Shown in pieces: positions 1-9,896 of a stretch of 64,000 nucleotides of DNA (positions within the stretch are counted from its first letter, which is position 1; each line of letters starts with the position of its first letter). Location: positions 1,178,001 through 1,242,000 of the forward strand of contig NZ_CP124750.1 of the NCBI RefSeq assembly GCF_029962605.1. Reading direction: 5' to 3'. Position numbers and translations under genes: made by a program. The notes below the pieces were generated by a model that saw only the letters and a program-made list of their open reading frames with translations, made no database searches and was not told the DNA's origin. This DNA comes from Serratia sarumanii. Its GTDB lineage: Bacteria; Pseudomonadota; Gammaproteobacteria; Enterobacterales; Enterobacteriaceae.

Positions 1-307
1 TCAGCACCAGCTGGTACTCGGCGGTTTTACCGTCCTGGAAGATCGAAGCGGTATCCTGGCTTTCCGTCGCGCCGACGATGCGCAGGGAAGGCACGTCTTT
101 ACGCTTCGGATCGCTGACGATAGTCACGTCGTTCAGACGCAGCTGTTCGCGCACCGAGCGCGTCAACGGGCCGTAAGGGTCAGCGCTGTCCAGGATCAGC
201 GTTTTCATTTCATTAGGCACCTGCGTGGTGCCGCGCAGGTGAAAACCGCAGCCGGCGGTGACCAGCACCGCCAACCCCAGCAACAGCGTCAGAATGCGTT
301 GTCGCAC
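1..307 (-). CDS. lptE: LPS-assembly lipoprotein LptE, 3' end beyond window
   Basis: Outer-membrane lipoprotein that plugs the LptD barrel and helps insert lipopolysaccharide. Only the first 102 codons lie in the window; the gene runs off the left edge. The reading begins with a GTG preceded by an AGGAGG ribosome site, then a short hydrophobic signal and a lipobox ending in T-A-G-C, so the mature protein starts at about Cys20. The following stretch ([11 protein letters not shown], then [14 protein letters not shown]) matches the LptE family as I know it. It starts 15 bp after the leuS stop, as in E. coli where leuS-lptE-holA form one transcription unit. The GTG start is inferred from the ribosome site. 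Confidence 0.93.
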   Translation of the reverse strand, partial: MRQRILTLLLGLAVLVTAGCGFHLRGTTQVPNEMKTLILDSADPYGPLTRSVREQLRLNDVTIVSDPKRKDVPSLRIVGATESQDTASIFQDGKTAEYQLVL

Positions 308-321
308 AATTCCTCCTTGTG

Positions 322-2904
322 TTAACCCACAACCAGGTTAAGCAGTTTGCCCGGAACGTAGATCACTTTGCGAATCGTGACGCCGTCCAGATATTTAGCC
401 ACCAGATGCTCTTCGGCAGCGCGCGCACGCACCTGCTCTTCGGTCGCATCGGCGGATACGGTGATTTTAGCGCGAACCTTGCCGTTCACCTGCACCACCA
501 CCAGTTTGGAGTCTTCGACCATCGCCTGCTCGTCGGCAACCGGCCATGGCGCAGTGTCCACGTCGCCTTCGCCGCCCAGCGCCTGCCACAGCGTGAAGCA
601 CACGTGCGGGGTGAACGGATACAGCATGCGAACCACGGCCAGCAGCGCTTCCTGCAGCAGCGCGCGATCCTGCTCGCTCTCCTGCGGTGCGCGGGCCAGC
701 TTGTTCATCAGCTCCATCACGGCGGCGATCGCGGTGTTGAAGGTCTGACGGCGGCCGATGTCATCGGTCACCTTGGCGATGGTTTTGTGCAGATCGCGGC
801 GCAGCGCTTTCTGATCTTCGTTCAGCGCTGCTACGTCGAGCGGCTGCACCGCGCCTTTTTCCACGTGATCGTAGGCCAGTTTCCACACGCGTTTCAGGAA
901 GCGGTTAGCCCCTTCCACGCCGGATTCCTGCCACTCCAGCGTCATTTCTGCCGGTGAAGCGAACATCATGAACAGACGCACGGTGTCCGCGCCGTATTTT
1001 TCCACCATCTCCTGCGGGTCGATGCCGTTGTTTTTCGACTTCGACATTTTGCTCATGCCAGCATAGACCAGTTCACGGCCTTGCGGATCGGTGGCCTTGA
1101 TGATGCGGCCCTTGTCGTCGCGCTCGACGGTGGCGTCAACCGGGGACACCCAGACGCGCTCACCGCTGTTGCCGGTGTAGTAGAAGGCGTCGGCCAACAC
1201 CATGCCCTGACACAGCAGGCGCTTGGCCGGCTCGTCGGAATCCACCAGGCCCGCATCGCGCATCAGCTTGTGGAAGAAGCGGAAGTACATCAGGTGCATG
1301 ATGGCGTGTTCGATGCCGCCGATATATTGATCGACCGGCAGCCAGTAGTTGGCGGCGGCCGGATCCAGCATGCCTTGGTCATACTGCGGGCAGGTGTAGC
1401 GCGCGTAGTACCAGGAAGACTCCATAAAGGTGTCGAAAGTATCGGTTTCACGCAGCGCCGGCTGGCCGTCGACGGTGGTCTTCGCCCACTCAGGATCGGC
1501 CTTGATCGGGCTGGTGATGCCGTCCATGACCACGTCTTCCGGCAGGATCACCGGCAACTGGTCTTCCGGCGTCGGCATCACGGTGCCGTCTTCCAGCGTC
1601 ACCATCGGGATTGGCGCGCCCCAGTAACGCTGACGGGAAACGCCCCAGTCGCGCAGACGGTAGTTGACCTTGCGCTGGCCTACGCCCTTGGCGACCAGTT
1701 TGTCGGCGATGGCGTTGAAGCCCGTTTCATTGTCCAGGCCGTCGAACTCGCCGGAGTTGAACAGCGCGCCTTTGTCGGTCATCGCTTCGGCGCTCACGTC
1801 AGGCTGGCTGCCGTCGAGGTTCAGGATCACCGGTTTGATCGGCAAATCGTATTTGGTGGCGAATTCCCAGTCGCGCTGGTCGTGCGCCGGTACCGCCATC
1901 ACGGCGCCGGTGCCGTATTCCATCAGCACGAAGTTGGCGACCCACACCGGCAGCTTCTCGCCGCTCAGCGGGTGGACAACGAACAGGCCGGTCGGCATGC
2001 CTTTCTTCTCCATCGTCGCCATTTCGGCTTCGGCAACTTTGGTGTTGCGGCATTCGTCGATGAAGTCGGTCAGCGCCGGGTTGTTGCGCGCGCCCTGTTG
2101 CGCCAGCGGGTGGCCCGCGGCGACCGCCACGTAGGTGGCGCCCATGAAGGTGTCGGGACGGGTGGTGTAAACCGTCAGCTTCTCTTCGCTGTCCGCCACG
2201 TCGAAGGTGATTTCCACGCCTTCGGAGCGGCCAATCCAGTTACGCTGCATGGTTTTCACCTGCTCCGGCCAGCTTTCAAGCGTGTCCAGATCGTTCAGCA
2301 GCTGATCGGCGTAGGCGGTGATTTTGATGAACCACTGCGGGATCTCTTTACGCTCGACCTTGGTGTCGCAGCGCCAGCAGCAGCCGTCGATAACCTGTTC
2401 GTTGGCCAGCACGGTCAGATCGTGCGGGCACCAGTTCACCGCCGAGGTCTTCTTGTAGACCAGGCCTTTTTCATACAGCTTGGTGAAGAACCACTGTTCC
2501 CAGCGGTAGTATTCCGGCTGGCAGGTGGCGATTTCGCGATCCCAGTCGTAGCCGAAGCCCAGCAGTTTCAGCTGGTTCTTCATGTATTCGATGTTGTCGT
2601 AGGTCCACGGGGCCGGTGCGGTGTTGTTTTTCACCGCCGCGCCTTCCGCCGGCAGGCCGAACGCATCCCAGCCGATCGGCTGCAGCACGTTTTTGCCCAG
2701 CATGCGCTGATAGCGCGAGATCACGTCGCCGATAGTGTAGTTACGAACGTGGCCCATGTGCAGTCGGCCGGACGGGTAAGGCAGCATGGATAGGCAGTAG
2801 TACTTTTCCTTGCTGTCGTCTTCGGTAACTTTGAAAGTCTGCTTCTCTTGCCAGTGAAGCTGTACGTTCGATTCTATGTCTTCTGGACGGTATTGCTCTT
2901 GCAT
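322..2904 (-). CDS. leuS: Leucyl-tRNA synthetase
   Basis: Cytosolic class Ia aminoacyl-tRNA synthetase that charges tRNA-Leu. It has 860 residues, the same length as the E. coli enzyme. The HIGH-type motif is HMGH at residues 49-52 (in [11 protein letters not shown]), and the KMSKS loop is near residue 620. Between them lies the CP1 editing domain, including a TTRPDTF segment typical of its hydrolytic site. A zinc-binding region with CRCD is near residue 175. The C-terminal VNGKVRAKI segment is the usual LeuRS tail. It leads an operon with lptE downstream and is divergent from ybeL. Confidence 0.98.
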   Translation of the reverse strand: MQEQYRPEDIESNVQLHWQEKQTFKVTEDDSKEKYYCLSMLPYPSGRLHMGHVRNYTIGDVISRYQRMLGKNVLQPIGWDAFGLPAEGAAVKNNTAPAPWTYDNIEYMKNQLKLLGFGYDWDREIATCQPEYYRWEQWFFTKLYEKGLVYKKTSAVNWCPHDLTVLANEQVIDGCCWRCDTKVERKEIPQWFIKITAYADQLLNDLDTLESWPEQVKTMQRNWIGRSEGVEITFDVADSEEKLTVYTTRPDTFMGATYVAVAAGHPLAQQGARNNPALTDFIDECRNTKVAEAEMATMEKKGMPTGLFVVHPLSGEKLPVWVANFVLMEYGTGAVMAVPAHDQRDWEFATKYDLPIKPVILNLDGSQPDVSAEAMTDKGALFNSGEFDGLDNETGFNAIADKLVAKGVGQRKVNYRLRDWGVSRQRYWGAPIPMVTLEDGTVMPTPEDQLPVILPEDVVMDGITSPIKADPEWAKTTVDGQPALRETDTFDTFMESSWYYARYTCPQYDQGMLDPAAANYWLPVDQYIGGIEHAIMHLMYFRFFHKLMRDAGLVDSDEPAKRLLCQGMVLADAFYYTGNSGERVWVSPVDATVERDDKGRIIKATDPQGRELVYAGMSKMSKSKNNGIDPQEMVEKYGADTVRLFMMFASPAEMTLEWQESGVEGANRFLKRVWKLAYDHVEKGAVQPLDVAALNEDQKALRRDLHKTIAKVTDDIGRRQTFNTAIAAVMELMNKLARAPQESEQDRALLQEALLAVVRMLYPFTPHVCFTLWQALGGEGDVDTAPWPVADEQAMVEDSKLVVVQVNGKVRAKITVSADATEEQVRARAAEEHLVAKYLDGVTIRKVIYVPGKLLNLVVG

Positions 2905-3189
2905 GGCGGCCGGTGGTCCTGTAGGTGTAAACCGTTGCCCCGGTCAGAGGCAACGCAATGAACATTTAGTATTCGTAGATCCGCATAGCATAGCTGATAA
3001 GACCTCCCGGCAACAACTCCAAGCGCCTGATTCGGCGCATTTAAAAAAAGCGTCGTCATGACGCGGCTCACAACCTGCGGATCCCGCGTCTTGCCAAGTG
3101 ACATCAGTCATTTACGGCTAAAATAAGAACAAGTAGCTTAGGGGTATCCCTACAGCCAAGTCCGGCGCAGCGTTTATCGAGGAGAGTCT
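2905..3189. other. leuS-ybeL divergent intergenic region
   Basis: 285 bp between two divergent genes, holding both promoters. I could not assign convincing -35/-10 pairs. A TAAAAT hexamer about 70 bp before ybeL is the best plus-strand -10 candidate, without a clear -35. No gene is seen here. Confidence 0.5.
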
Positions 3190-3672
3190 ATGAACAAGGT
3201 TGCTCAGTATTACCGCGAATTGGTGGCATCGCTGACCGAACGCCTGAAAAACGGTGAACGCGATATCGACGAACTGGTGGCCAGCGCGGAGCGGCGGTTG
3301 AACGAGGCCGAGGATCTGACCCGCGATGAGGTGCGGCAGGTGACGCAGGCAGTGCGGCGCGATCTGGAAGAGTTCGCCCGCAGCTATCAGGAGAGCCGGG
3401 ACGAGTTTACCGACAGCGTGTTTATGCGGGTGATCAAAGAGAGCCTGTGGCAGGAACTGGCGGATATCACCGACAAAACCCAGCTGGAGTGGCGCGAGGT
3501 GTTCAAGGATGTCAGCCACCACGGCGTTTACCACAGCGGTGAAGTGGTGGGGCTGGGCAATCTGGTGTGCGAGCAGTGTCACTACCACCTGGCGTTCTAC
3601 ACGCCGGAGGTGCTGCCGCTGTGCCCGAAATGCGGCCACGACCAGTTCCAGCGGCGGCCGTTTGAACCTTGA
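3190..3672 (+). CDS. ybeL: Zinc-ribbon protein YbeL (DUF1451)
   Basis: 160-residue cytoplasmic protein of the DUF1451/YbeL family, function unknown. The first 100 residues are highly charged and predicted helical (coiled-coil-like). The C-terminus carries a zinc ribbon with two Cys pairs, CEQC and CPKC, separated by about 15 residues. Position directly divergent from leuS is conserved with E. coli. A GGAGAG ribosome site sits 5-6 bp before the ATG. It converges on azoR. Confidence 0.93.
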   Translation: MNKVAQYYRELVASLTERLKNGERDIDELVASAERRLNEAEDLTRDEVRQVTQAVRRDLEEFARSYQESRDEFTDSVFMRVIKESLWQELADITDKTQLEWREVFKDVSHHGVYHSGEVVGLGNLVCEQCHYHLAFYTPEVLPLCPKCGHDQFQRRPFEP

Positions 3673-3674
3673 TG

Positions 3675-3700
3675 GCGTTCCCCAGCAGGGCGGGGAACGC
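3675..3700. terminator. Hairpin between convergent ybeL and azoR
   Basis: 9-bp perfect stem GCGTTCCCC/GGGGAACGC with an 8-nt loop lies just after the ybeL stop and just after the azoR stop on the other strand. There is no good T-run on either side, so termination strength is uncertain. Confidence 0.5.
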
Positions 3701-3712
3701 TAAGGCCGGCGT

Positions 3713-4438
<726 letters not shown>

Positions 4439-4540
4439 CTAATCGGTAACGATGTCAGTCGGTGTAAACGCATGGTAGAGGCAAGCCAGGAACAGTGATA
4501 GCGCAAAAATTCGCTGAGTTAAATCAAAAAAATTGAACTA

Positions 4541-4558
4541 GGGGCGCGAATGCGCCCC
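4541..4558 (-). terminator. Probable rihA terminator
   Basis: Stem GGGGCGC/GCGCCCC with a 4-nt loop immediately after the rihA stop on the minus strand. A run of seven Ts follows about 8 nt after the stem, so it is a plausible but imperfect intrinsic terminator. Confidence 0.5.
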
Positions 4559-4565
4559 GATGGGA

Positions 4566-5498
4566 TCAATAACGCGCTACGCGCTCGGCCAGCAGATCGA
4601 TAAAGCCTTCGCGGTTGATGCCGGTCAGCACTTCCACGTTGGCCGCGTTGCCGGTTTGCTGGAAATAGTCCACCACCGTCATCCCGGCGGTGTATTCCCC
4701 CTTGGTTTCCACCCCCACCCAGCGCTCTACGCCGGTAAACAGCTGCGGCGCCAGCAGCCAGGCGATGGTGCAGGGATCGTGCATCGCCGCGCCGGGCAGG
4801 CCGCGCGGGTGGCTGAGATACAGCGGCAGGTAAAAATCGAGCATCTCCGCGACCGCCTGCGCGACCGGATTGGCTATCTGACGAATGCGTTCGATATCCT
4901 GCGGCAACACCAGCGCCTGATGGGTGACGTTCAGGCCGGCCATGGTCAGCGGCACGCCGGATTTCAGCACCATTTCGGCGGCTTCGGGATCGACGAAGAT
5001 GTTGAACTCCGCGACCGGCGTGGTATTGCCGGCGTTCATGCCGCCGCCCATAAATACGATGCGCTCGATGCGGCTTTTCAGCTCGGCATGCTGGGCCAAC
5101 AGCAGGGCGATGTTGGTCATCGGGCCGGTCACCACCAGGGTTATCGGCTGCGGGCTGGCGCGCAGCAGGTCGGCGATCAGCTCGATGGCGCCGCGGGGAT
5201 CGGGTTTGAGGGTCGGCGCCGGCAGGTGGGTGTTGCCCATGCCGGTTTTGCCGTGGACATAGTCGGCGATCACCAGCTCGCGCATCAGCGGGCCGCCGGC
5301 GCCGGCGGCGACCGGTATGTCCTCGCGCCCCATCAGGGTCAACAGGCCCAGCGCGTTATGCAGGGTTTTCTCCGGCGTCTGGTTGCCGGCGGAGGTGGTG
5401 ATGGCTTTGACGTCCAGCTCCGGCGAACGCAGCGCCATGGCCAGCGCGATGGCGTCGTCGAGGCCGGGATCGCAATCGATGATAATAGGGCGGGGCAT
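4566..5498 (-). CDS. rihA: Pyrimidine-specific ribonucleoside hydrolase RihA
   Basis: Cytosolic nucleoside hydrolase that splits uridine and cytidine into base and ribose. The N-terminal DCDPGLDDA (residues 8-16) is the calcium-binding signature of the inosine-uridine hydrolase family; [12 protein letters not shown] and [10 protein letters not shown] are further family motifs. 310 residues, close to E. coli RihA (311). I chose the internal ATG at 5498 (MPRPII) because it follows a strong AGGAGA ribosome site and matches the E. coli start; an upstream ATG in frame would add 14 residues. The gltIJKL-rihA neighbourhood is conserved with E. coli, but here an extra gene lies between gltL and rihA. 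Confidence 0.93.
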   Translation of the reverse strand: MPRPIIIDCDPGLDDAIALAMALRSPELDVKAITTSAGNQTPEKTLHNALGLLTLMGREDIPVAAGAGGPLMRELVIADYVHGKTGMGNTHLPAPTLKPDPRGAIELIADLLRASPQPITLVVTGPMTNIALLLAQHAELKSRIERIVFMGGGMNAGNTTPVAEFNIFVDPEAAEMVLKSGVPLTMAGLNVTHQALVLPQDIERIRQIANPVAQAVAEMLDFYLPLYLSHPRGLPGAAMHDPCTIAWLLAPQLFTGVERWVGVETKGEYTAGMTVVDYFQQTGNAANVEVLTGINREGFIDLLAERVARY

Positions 5499-5597
5499 GT
5501 TCTTTCTCCTCTGTTTGTTATCCAGCGAGCATCGGATCAAAACCGGGGAGAAACAAGCGCTTTTAGTGCCGGGCGTTAGCGCGACGGGATAAGGCGT

Positions 5598-6059
5598 TCA
5601 GACACCGCAGAGTTCATGAGCGCTGCGTTTCCATTCTTCCACCTCGTTTGGGTGCAAGAAGGAGTAATAGACGGTAGTGCCGTCGGACAAGATATTTTGC
5701 AGTGCCTGCATGCAGTTGGCCTCGCAGGGGCGCAGCTCGATATACACGTTGGTGATCGGCACCTGCTCCTTATCGGCGTCAAAGCGTTCGATGCGCCTTA
5801 TCGCCGCAACCAGCGCGGCCATTTCGGCATGAAGCTTGACCCAGTTATGGGTGTAGATATCCGGCGGCATCTCCATTTTCATCTGGCTATTGCCAAAGGC
5901 ATAGCGAGTGCTGCCGCGCAGCTGGTATTCGATGGTGGCGCAACAGGACTCCGGCCCGAAACCCGGTTTTTCAATCAGTTTCTTCTTGTCTTCCAACGTG
6001 CGTCGAACAATCGGATAACCGGATTTGATGTTGTACTCCGCTTGTACCAGTTGAATCAT
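5598..6059 (-). CDS. Deaminase-fold protein of unknown function
   Basis: 153 residues from the ATG at 6059, chosen because AGAGAGG sits 5 bp upstream; an in-frame ATG at 6092 has no ribosome site. I do not recognise the gene by name. It shows the zinc motifs of the cytidine-deaminase-like superfamily: an HAE motif (in KLHAEMAALVAAI) about 30 residues before a PCEANC motif (in ELRPCEANCMQAL). The N-terminal half contains a charged helix and two adjacent Cys (SCCATIEY). There is no signal peptide, no toxin-delivery domain and no obvious immunity gene next to it. It lies between gltL and rihA, 99 bp before the nucleoside hydrolase, so a role on a nucleoside or base is possible (inference). It could also be a relic of the deaminase toxin families. 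Confidence 0.65.
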   Translation of the reverse strand: MIQLVQAEYNIKSGYPIVRRTLEDKKKLIEKPGFGPESCCATIEYQLRGSTRYAFGNSQMKMEMPPDIYTHNWVKLHAEMAALVAAIRRIERFDADKEQVPITNVYIELRPCEANCMQALQNILSDGTTVYYSFLHPNEVEEWKRSAHELCGV

Positions 6060-6214
6060 GCCAGCCTCTCTGATGGGTGAGTTAATCATCAAAGGTAGGA
6101 CAGCCTGCAGGATCGCGCGTTGTTTACGGTCATCGCAACGGGGGGTTTAAGATAAATCCTAACTTTGTTGAGGCGGCAATGAGGGGCATTCAGGCGCATG
6201 GGCGCCGAAAAACT

Positions 6215-6232
6215 AGCGCCCCTTGGGGCGCT
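6215..6232 (-). terminator. gltL (gltIJKL operon) terminator
   Basis: On the minus strand AGCGCCCC-AA-GGGGCGCT is followed after two bases by five Ts, shortly after the gltL stop. A clear Rho-independent terminator for the glt operon. Confidence 0.75.
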
Positions 6233-6253
6233 TGGGTTTAGGGGACTGCGCGA

Positions 6254-6979
6254 TCAGTGCAGGATCTTGGCCAGGAAGTCCTTGGCGCGATCGGATTCAG
6301 GGTTGTTGAAGAAATCGTCTTTGTTGCGGTCTTCGACGATTTTGCCTTCGTCCATAAAGATCACGCGATTCGCCACCTTGCGGGCGAAGCCCATTTCGTG
6401 GGTCACCACCATCATGGTCATGCCTTCGTTCGCCAGTTCGACCATCACGTCCAGCACTTCGTTGATCATTTCCGGATCGAGCGCCGAGGTCGGCTCATCG
6501 AACAGCATGGCGATCGGATCCATGCACAGCGCGCGGGCGATGGCGACGCGCTGCTGCTGGCCGCCGGACAGCTGACCGGGGAATTTGTTGGCATGGGCGG
6601 TGAGGCCGACGCGCTCCAGCAGCTTCAGGCCCTTCTCGCGCGAGGCGGTCTTATCGCGCTTGAGCACTTTTACCTGCGCCAGCGTCAGGTTGTCGATGAT
6701 GGACAGGTGCGGGAACAGTTCAAAGTGTTGGAACACCATGCCGACCTTGGCGCGCAGCTGCGCCAGGTTGGTTTTCTTGTCGTTAACCGGCGTGCCGTTC
6801 ACCAGGATGCTTCCCTGCTGGATCGGCTCCAGGCCGTTGACGGTTTTGATCAGGGTGGACTTGCCGGAACCTGAAGGACCGCAGACGACGACCACTTCGC
6901 CTTTTTTCACTTCGGTGGTGCAATCGGTCAACACTTGAAAGTGACCGTACCACTTGGAAACATTTTTCAGGGATATCAT
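6254..6979 (-). CDS. gltL: Glutamate/aspartate ABC transporter ATPase GltL
   Basis: ATP-binding subunit that powers import of L-glutamate and L-aspartate across the inner membrane. 241 residues, as in E. coli. Walker [10 protein letters not shown] starts at residue 34, signature LSGGQQQR lies near 134, Walker B is in [11 protein letters not shown], and the switch His is in VVTHEMGFA. The start is the ATG at 6979, overlapping the gltK stop as ATGA, which suggests translational coupling. Last gene of gltIJKL and followed by a terminator. Confidence 0.97.
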   Translation of the reverse strand: MISLKNVSKWYGHFQVLTDCTTEVKKGEVVVVCGPSGSGKSTLIKTVNGLEPIQQGSILVNGTPVNDKKTNLAQLRAKVGMVFQHFELFPHLSIIDNLTLAQVKVLKRDKTASREKGLKLLERVGLTAHANKFPGQLSGGQQQRVAIARALCMDPIAMLFDEPTSALDPEMINEVLDVMVELANEGMTMMVVTHEMGFARKVANRVIFMDEGKIVEDRNKDDFFNNPESDRAKDFLAKILH

Positions 6980-7653
6980 CAAACAGTCCTTTTCTTCAAA
7001 TAGCTTACCAGCGCCGAGGCGGCGAGGCTGATAACAAAATAGACAAAGCCGGCGAACAGGATCATTTCAACCTGGGTGCCGTCGCGTTCGCCGATGGTCG
7101 ACGCGGTGCGGAAGAAGTCGGCCAGGCTCAGTACGTAAACCAGCGAGGTATCCTGGAACAGCACGATGCCCTGGGTCAGCAGCAGCGGCACCATGGCGCG
7201 GAACGCCTGCGGCAGGATCACCAGCCGCATGGATTGCCAGTGGGTCATGCCCAGCGCCAGCGCGGCGGAAGATTGGCCGCGCGAGATGCTGATAATGCCG
7301 GCGCGGATGATTTCCGAATAATAAGCCGCTTCAAACAGGGAAAAGGCTACCATAGCCGAGATCAGGCGAATATCGGTTTTCGGCGACAGCCCTAGAACCT
7401 GTTGTAATAAGCTTGGAACCACCAGATAGAACCACAGCAGCACCATCACCAGCGGCACCGAACGGAACAGGTTGACGTACAGGGTGGCGAACCAGCTGAT
7501 CGGTTTGAACGGCGACAGGCGCATCACCGCCAGCACGGTGCCCCACAGGATGCCGACCACGACGGCGGTCACGGTGATCTTCAGCGTGATCACCATGCCC
7601 TGCAGCAGATAAGGGAAGCTTGGGACGATCGACGCCCAGTCAAATTCGTACAT
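6979..7653 (-). CDS. gltK: Glutamate/aspartate ABC transporter permease GltK
   Basis: 224-residue inner-membrane permease of the HisM/GlnP amino-acid family. The membrane segments are visible as long hydrophobic runs. The EAA loop that contacts GltL is in [19 protein letters not shown]. It forms the membrane channel together with GltJ. The start ATG at 7653 overlaps the gltJ stop by one base and the end overlaps gltL, so gltJKL are tightly coupled. Confidence 0.96.
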   Translation of the reverse strand: MYEFDWASIVPSFPYLLQGMVITLKITVTAVVVGILWGTVLAVMRLSPFKPISWFATLYVNLFRSVPLVMVLLWFYLVVPSLLQQVLGLSPKTDIRLISAMVAFSLFEAAYYSEIIRAGIISISRGQSSAALALGMTHWQSMRLVILPQAFRAMVPLLLTQGIVLFQDTSLVYVLSLADFFRTASTIGERDGTQVEMILFAGFVYFVISLAASALVSYLKKRTV

Positions 7654-8393
7654 TATTTACTCCCCAGGTTGCCAGGCAACTGCACTTTCTTTTCGACCAG
7701 ACGCATAAACAGCATGATAACGGCGTTGATGCCGATATAAGCCAGCGTGATGGCGGTAAAGGATTCATAGGCGTGTGCGGAGTAATCCAACAGCTTGCCG
7801 GCCTGCGCGGCCATGTCCACCAGCCCGATGGTGGAGGCGATGGCGGAGTTTTTGACTAGGTTGAGCATCTCCGAGGTCATCGGCGGCACGATCACCCGGT
7901 AGGCGTTCGGCAACAGCACGTAGCGGTAGGTTTGCGGCAGCGTCAGGCCCATCGCCAGCCCGGCGGCTTTCTGGCCGCGCGGCAGGGATTGAATGGCGGC
8001 GCGCACCTGCTCGCAAACGCGGGCGGCGGTAAACAGCCCCAGACAAAGCATGGAAGAGACGAAGAACTGCACGTTGGGATCCAGCTCGGTCTTGAACCAG
8101 GTGCCGATATTGACCGGCAGCAGCTCGGGGATCACCAGATACCAGGTAAAGAATTGCACGATCAGCGGCACGTTGCGGAACAGTTCGACGTAACAGGTGC
8201 CGAGAGTGGAAAGAAAGCGGTTGGGCACGGTACGCAAGATACCGAACAGCGAACCGACGAAGAAAGCGATAATCCATGCACAGACGGAGAGGGCCACCGT
8301 GACCTGAAAGCCGGACCAGATCCAGCCGAGGTAAGTGGTGTTCCCAAACGGGGCCTGCTGCAGGAAGATACCCCAGTTCCAATCTATTGACAT
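7653..8393 (-). CDS. gltJ: Glutamate/aspartate ABC transporter permease GltJ
   Basis: 246-residue inner-membrane permease, partner of GltK. The EAA motif lies in [21 protein letters not shown]. The gene is separated from gltI by 213 bp containing a strong stem-loop, so its expression probably depends on partial read-through of that element, giving more binding protein than permease (inference from the arrangement, known for gltI operons). Confidence 0.96.
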   Translation of the reverse strand: MSIDWNWGIFLQQAPFGNTTYLGWIWSGFQVTVALSVCAWIIAFFVGSLFGILRTVPNRFLSTLGTCYVELFRNVPLIVQFFTWYLVIPELLPVNIGTWFKTELDPNVQFFVSSMLCLGLFTAARVCEQVRAAIQSLPRGQKAAGLAMGLTLPQTYRYVLLPNAYRVIVPPMTSEMLNLVKNSAIASTIGLVDMAAQAGKLLDYSAHAYESFTAITLAYIGINAVIMLFMRLVEKKVQLPGNLGSK

Positions 8394-8509
8394 AACAAAC
8401 TCCGATAAACGGGCGCAGGGCGCCGAAGATTGATGACTTGATGAGCGCCGATCGCCGCGCGGCCAGTCTGGCTGGCTTGTTGTGTACGGATGTCGGTGGC
8501 GCGCCTTGG

Positions 8510-8640
8510 GGAAAATGAGGGAGGGGAACGGCCCCCCTCATTCCTGTCTGTCCCAGTCATCAACTGGGCCGGTTTGGCCTGGCGGCCGCCCCGGCTTTTG
8601 TTCTATTTAGTTCAACGCTTTGTCGTTAGGCTCTTTGAAC
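8510..8640 (-). ncRNA. sroC: SroC-like 3' UTR small RNA of gltI
   Basis: In E. coli and Salmonella the sRNA SroC is cut from the gltI 3' end and ends at a terminator before gltJ; it sponges GcvB. Here the same interval carries two clear hairpins on the minus strand: CCCAGT-TGATG-ACTGGG (8552-8568) and a GC-rich terminator (8515-8541) followed by TTTT. Position and structure fit SroC; I assign it by synteny and have not aligned it. The 5' end is approximate, since it would be an RNase E cut inside or just after gltI. Confidence 0.55.
8512..8541 (-). terminator. gltI-gltJ intercistronic terminator
   Basis: ATGAGG...CCTCAT stem extended by a G-run against a C-run and followed by four Ts on the minus strand. 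It would end the abundant gltI transcript and let only part of transcription enter gltJKL. Confidence 0.7.
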
Positions 8641-9503
8641 AGTTGCTTCATATCGTCCGACAGTTCGAAGTTCATGTTGAGCTGTTTTGGTGGGATAGGC
8701 TGTTTGAACCATTTGTCAAACCACTTGGCCGCCTCACCGGAAGTTTGCGCCTGGGCGATGGTGTCATCGACCAGTTTTTTGAACTCAGGGTCGTCTTTAC
8801 GCAGCATGCAGCCGTAGGCCTCTTTCGACTGCGGCGTGCCGATGATTTCCCACTGATCCGGTTTCTTGGCCTTGGCGCGCTCGCCCGCCAGCAGGGCGTC
8901 ATCCATCATGAAGGCCACGGCGCGGCCGCTTTCCAGAGTGCGGAAGGAATCGCCGTGATCTTTGGCGCTGATGATGCGCATGTTCATCTTGCCGCTGTCG
9001 TTCAGCTTGTTCAGCAGTACTTCGGAGGTGGTGCCGGAGGTGACCACCACCGGTTTGCCTGCCAGGTCTTTAAAGTCTTTGATGTCGGAGCCTTTTTTCA
9101 CCAGCAAGCGGGTGCCGACCACGAAAATGGTGTCGGAGAAGGCGGCCTGTTTCTGGCGCTCGAGGTTATTGGTGGTGGAGCCGCACTCGAAATCATAGGT
9201 GCCGTTTTGCAGCAGCGGGATGCGGTTCTGCGAGGTAATCGGCAGCATTTTCACCTGCAGATTCGGTGCATTCAGCTTTTTCTTAACGGCTTCAACGATT
9301 TGGTTGGAGTAGTCCTGAGAGTAGCCCACAACTTTTTGTTGGTTGTCGTAGTAGGAGAACGGCACTGACGATTCGCGGTGGCCGACAACGATCACGCCAT
9401 TGTCTTTGATTTTCTTCAGCGTACCGGTCAGGTCTTCCGCATGCGCCACGCTACCTGCCATACCGAGCAGCAGTAACGATAACGCCAATTTACGCATTTG
9501 CAT
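8607..9503 (-). CDS. gltI: Glutamate/aspartate periplasmic binding protein GltI
   Basis: 298-residue solute-binding protein that delivers glutamate and aspartate to GltJK. Signal peptide MQMRKLALSLLLLGMAGSVAHA with a likely cut after Ala22. The binding fold of family 3 shows in VGHRESSVPFSYYD and the ATTERVELL-like segment VTSGTTSEVLL. The C-terminus (FKEPNDKALN) is identical to E. coli as I remember it. First gene of gltIJKL. The leader contains a GcvB-type CACAACA element next to the ribosome site. Confidence 0.97.
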   Translation of the reverse strand: MQMRKLALSLLLLGMAGSVAHAEDLTGTLKKIKDNGVIVVGHRESSVPFSYYDNQQKVVGYSQDYSNQIVEAVKKKLNAPNLQVKMLPITSQNRIPLLQNGTYDFECGSTTNNLERQKQAAFSDTIFVVGTRLLVKKGSDIKDFKDLAGKPVVVTSGTTSEVLLNKLNDSGKMNMRIISAKDHGDSFRTLESGRAVAFMMDDALLAGERAKAKKPDQWEIIGTPQSKEAYGCMLRKDDPEFKKLVDDTIAQAQTSGEAAKWFDKWFKQPIPPKQLNMNFELSDDMKQLFKEPNDKALN

Positions 9504-9519
9504 GGTCCAACTCCTTTGC

Positions 9520-9527
9520 TGTTGTGG
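9520..9527 (-). promoter_or_regulatory. Likely GcvB sRNA target site in the gltI leader
   Basis: The minus strand reads CCACAACA just upstream of the AAGGAG ribosome site of gltI. CACAACA is the C/A-rich core recognised by the GcvB R1 region, and gltI is an established GcvB target in Salmonella. The pairing here is inferred. Confidence 0.6.
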
Positions 9528-9633
9528 TGGCTCTGACTAAAGAGCGTCAGGTTAAACCGACTATTTATTGCTCAAGTTATAAAGATAGTCTTAGAACGGA
9601 TAGCCGTTAAAAAATAACCGATTGTGAATATCT

Positions 9634-9651
9634 TGAAACTAAAATGTTTCA
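9634..9651. repeat. Inverted repeat upstream of gltI
   Basis: TGAAAC-TAAAAT-GTTTCA, perfect 6-bp arms with a 6-bp spacer, about 130 bp upstream of the gltI start. It could be a regulator site. The half-sites resemble KdgR boxes, but the spacer is too long for that family. Confidence 0.45.
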
Positions 9652-9864
9652 TTTTTTGAGACGCCGCGCGCACCAAATCAATGCAACAAAACGCTGACGC
9701 ACTCGTGCGGTGCGCTCGACGCACCCAAAATGTGCGCAGGTGAGACAAAACGTCAGCAAAAGTAAACCGGCGCGCGAGGTCGCCATAGATAAAAGCAAGG
9801 AGTGTGCCAGCCGCGTTGATTTAACGGCATTTTCTGACTGAGGTGGGGATATTGACGGGAAAGT

Positions 9865-9885
9865 GGGGCGCGGCGGGCGCGCCCC
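9865..9885 (-). terminator. Hairpin after lnt
   Basis: 8-bp GC stem GGGGCGCG/CGCGCCCC with a 5-nt loop starting about 10 bp after the lnt stop on the minus strand. No T-run follows, so this is only a candidate terminator. Confidence 0.4.
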
Positions 9886-9896
9886 GACGGAGAGGA

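Larger units (their letters stand above)
9504..9896. other. gltI upstream / lnt downstream region
   Basis: 393 bp. It holds the gltI leader and promoter, an 18-bp inverted repeat TGAAAC-N6-GTTTCA at 9634-9651 that may be an operator, a small hairpin GGTGCG/CGCACC at 9709-9725, and the lnt 3' hairpin at 9865-9885. No gene is convincing; a 102-codon minus-strand frame here has no family features. Confidence 0.5.

Noticed and set aside
1081..2793. 570-codon plus-strand open frame opposite leuS
   Set aside because: Lies wholly antisense to a conserved gene; composition (His/Gln/Arg-rich) is typical of antisense frames in GC-rich DNA.
5598..6059. Polymorphic toxin with immunity gene
   Set aside because: No N-terminal trafficking domain, no Rhs/PAAR/VgrG sequence and no small acidic partner gene nearby; only the deaminase motifs are present.
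9634..9651. KdgR box
   Set aside because: Half-sites are similar, but the spacer is three bases too long for the KdgR consensus.
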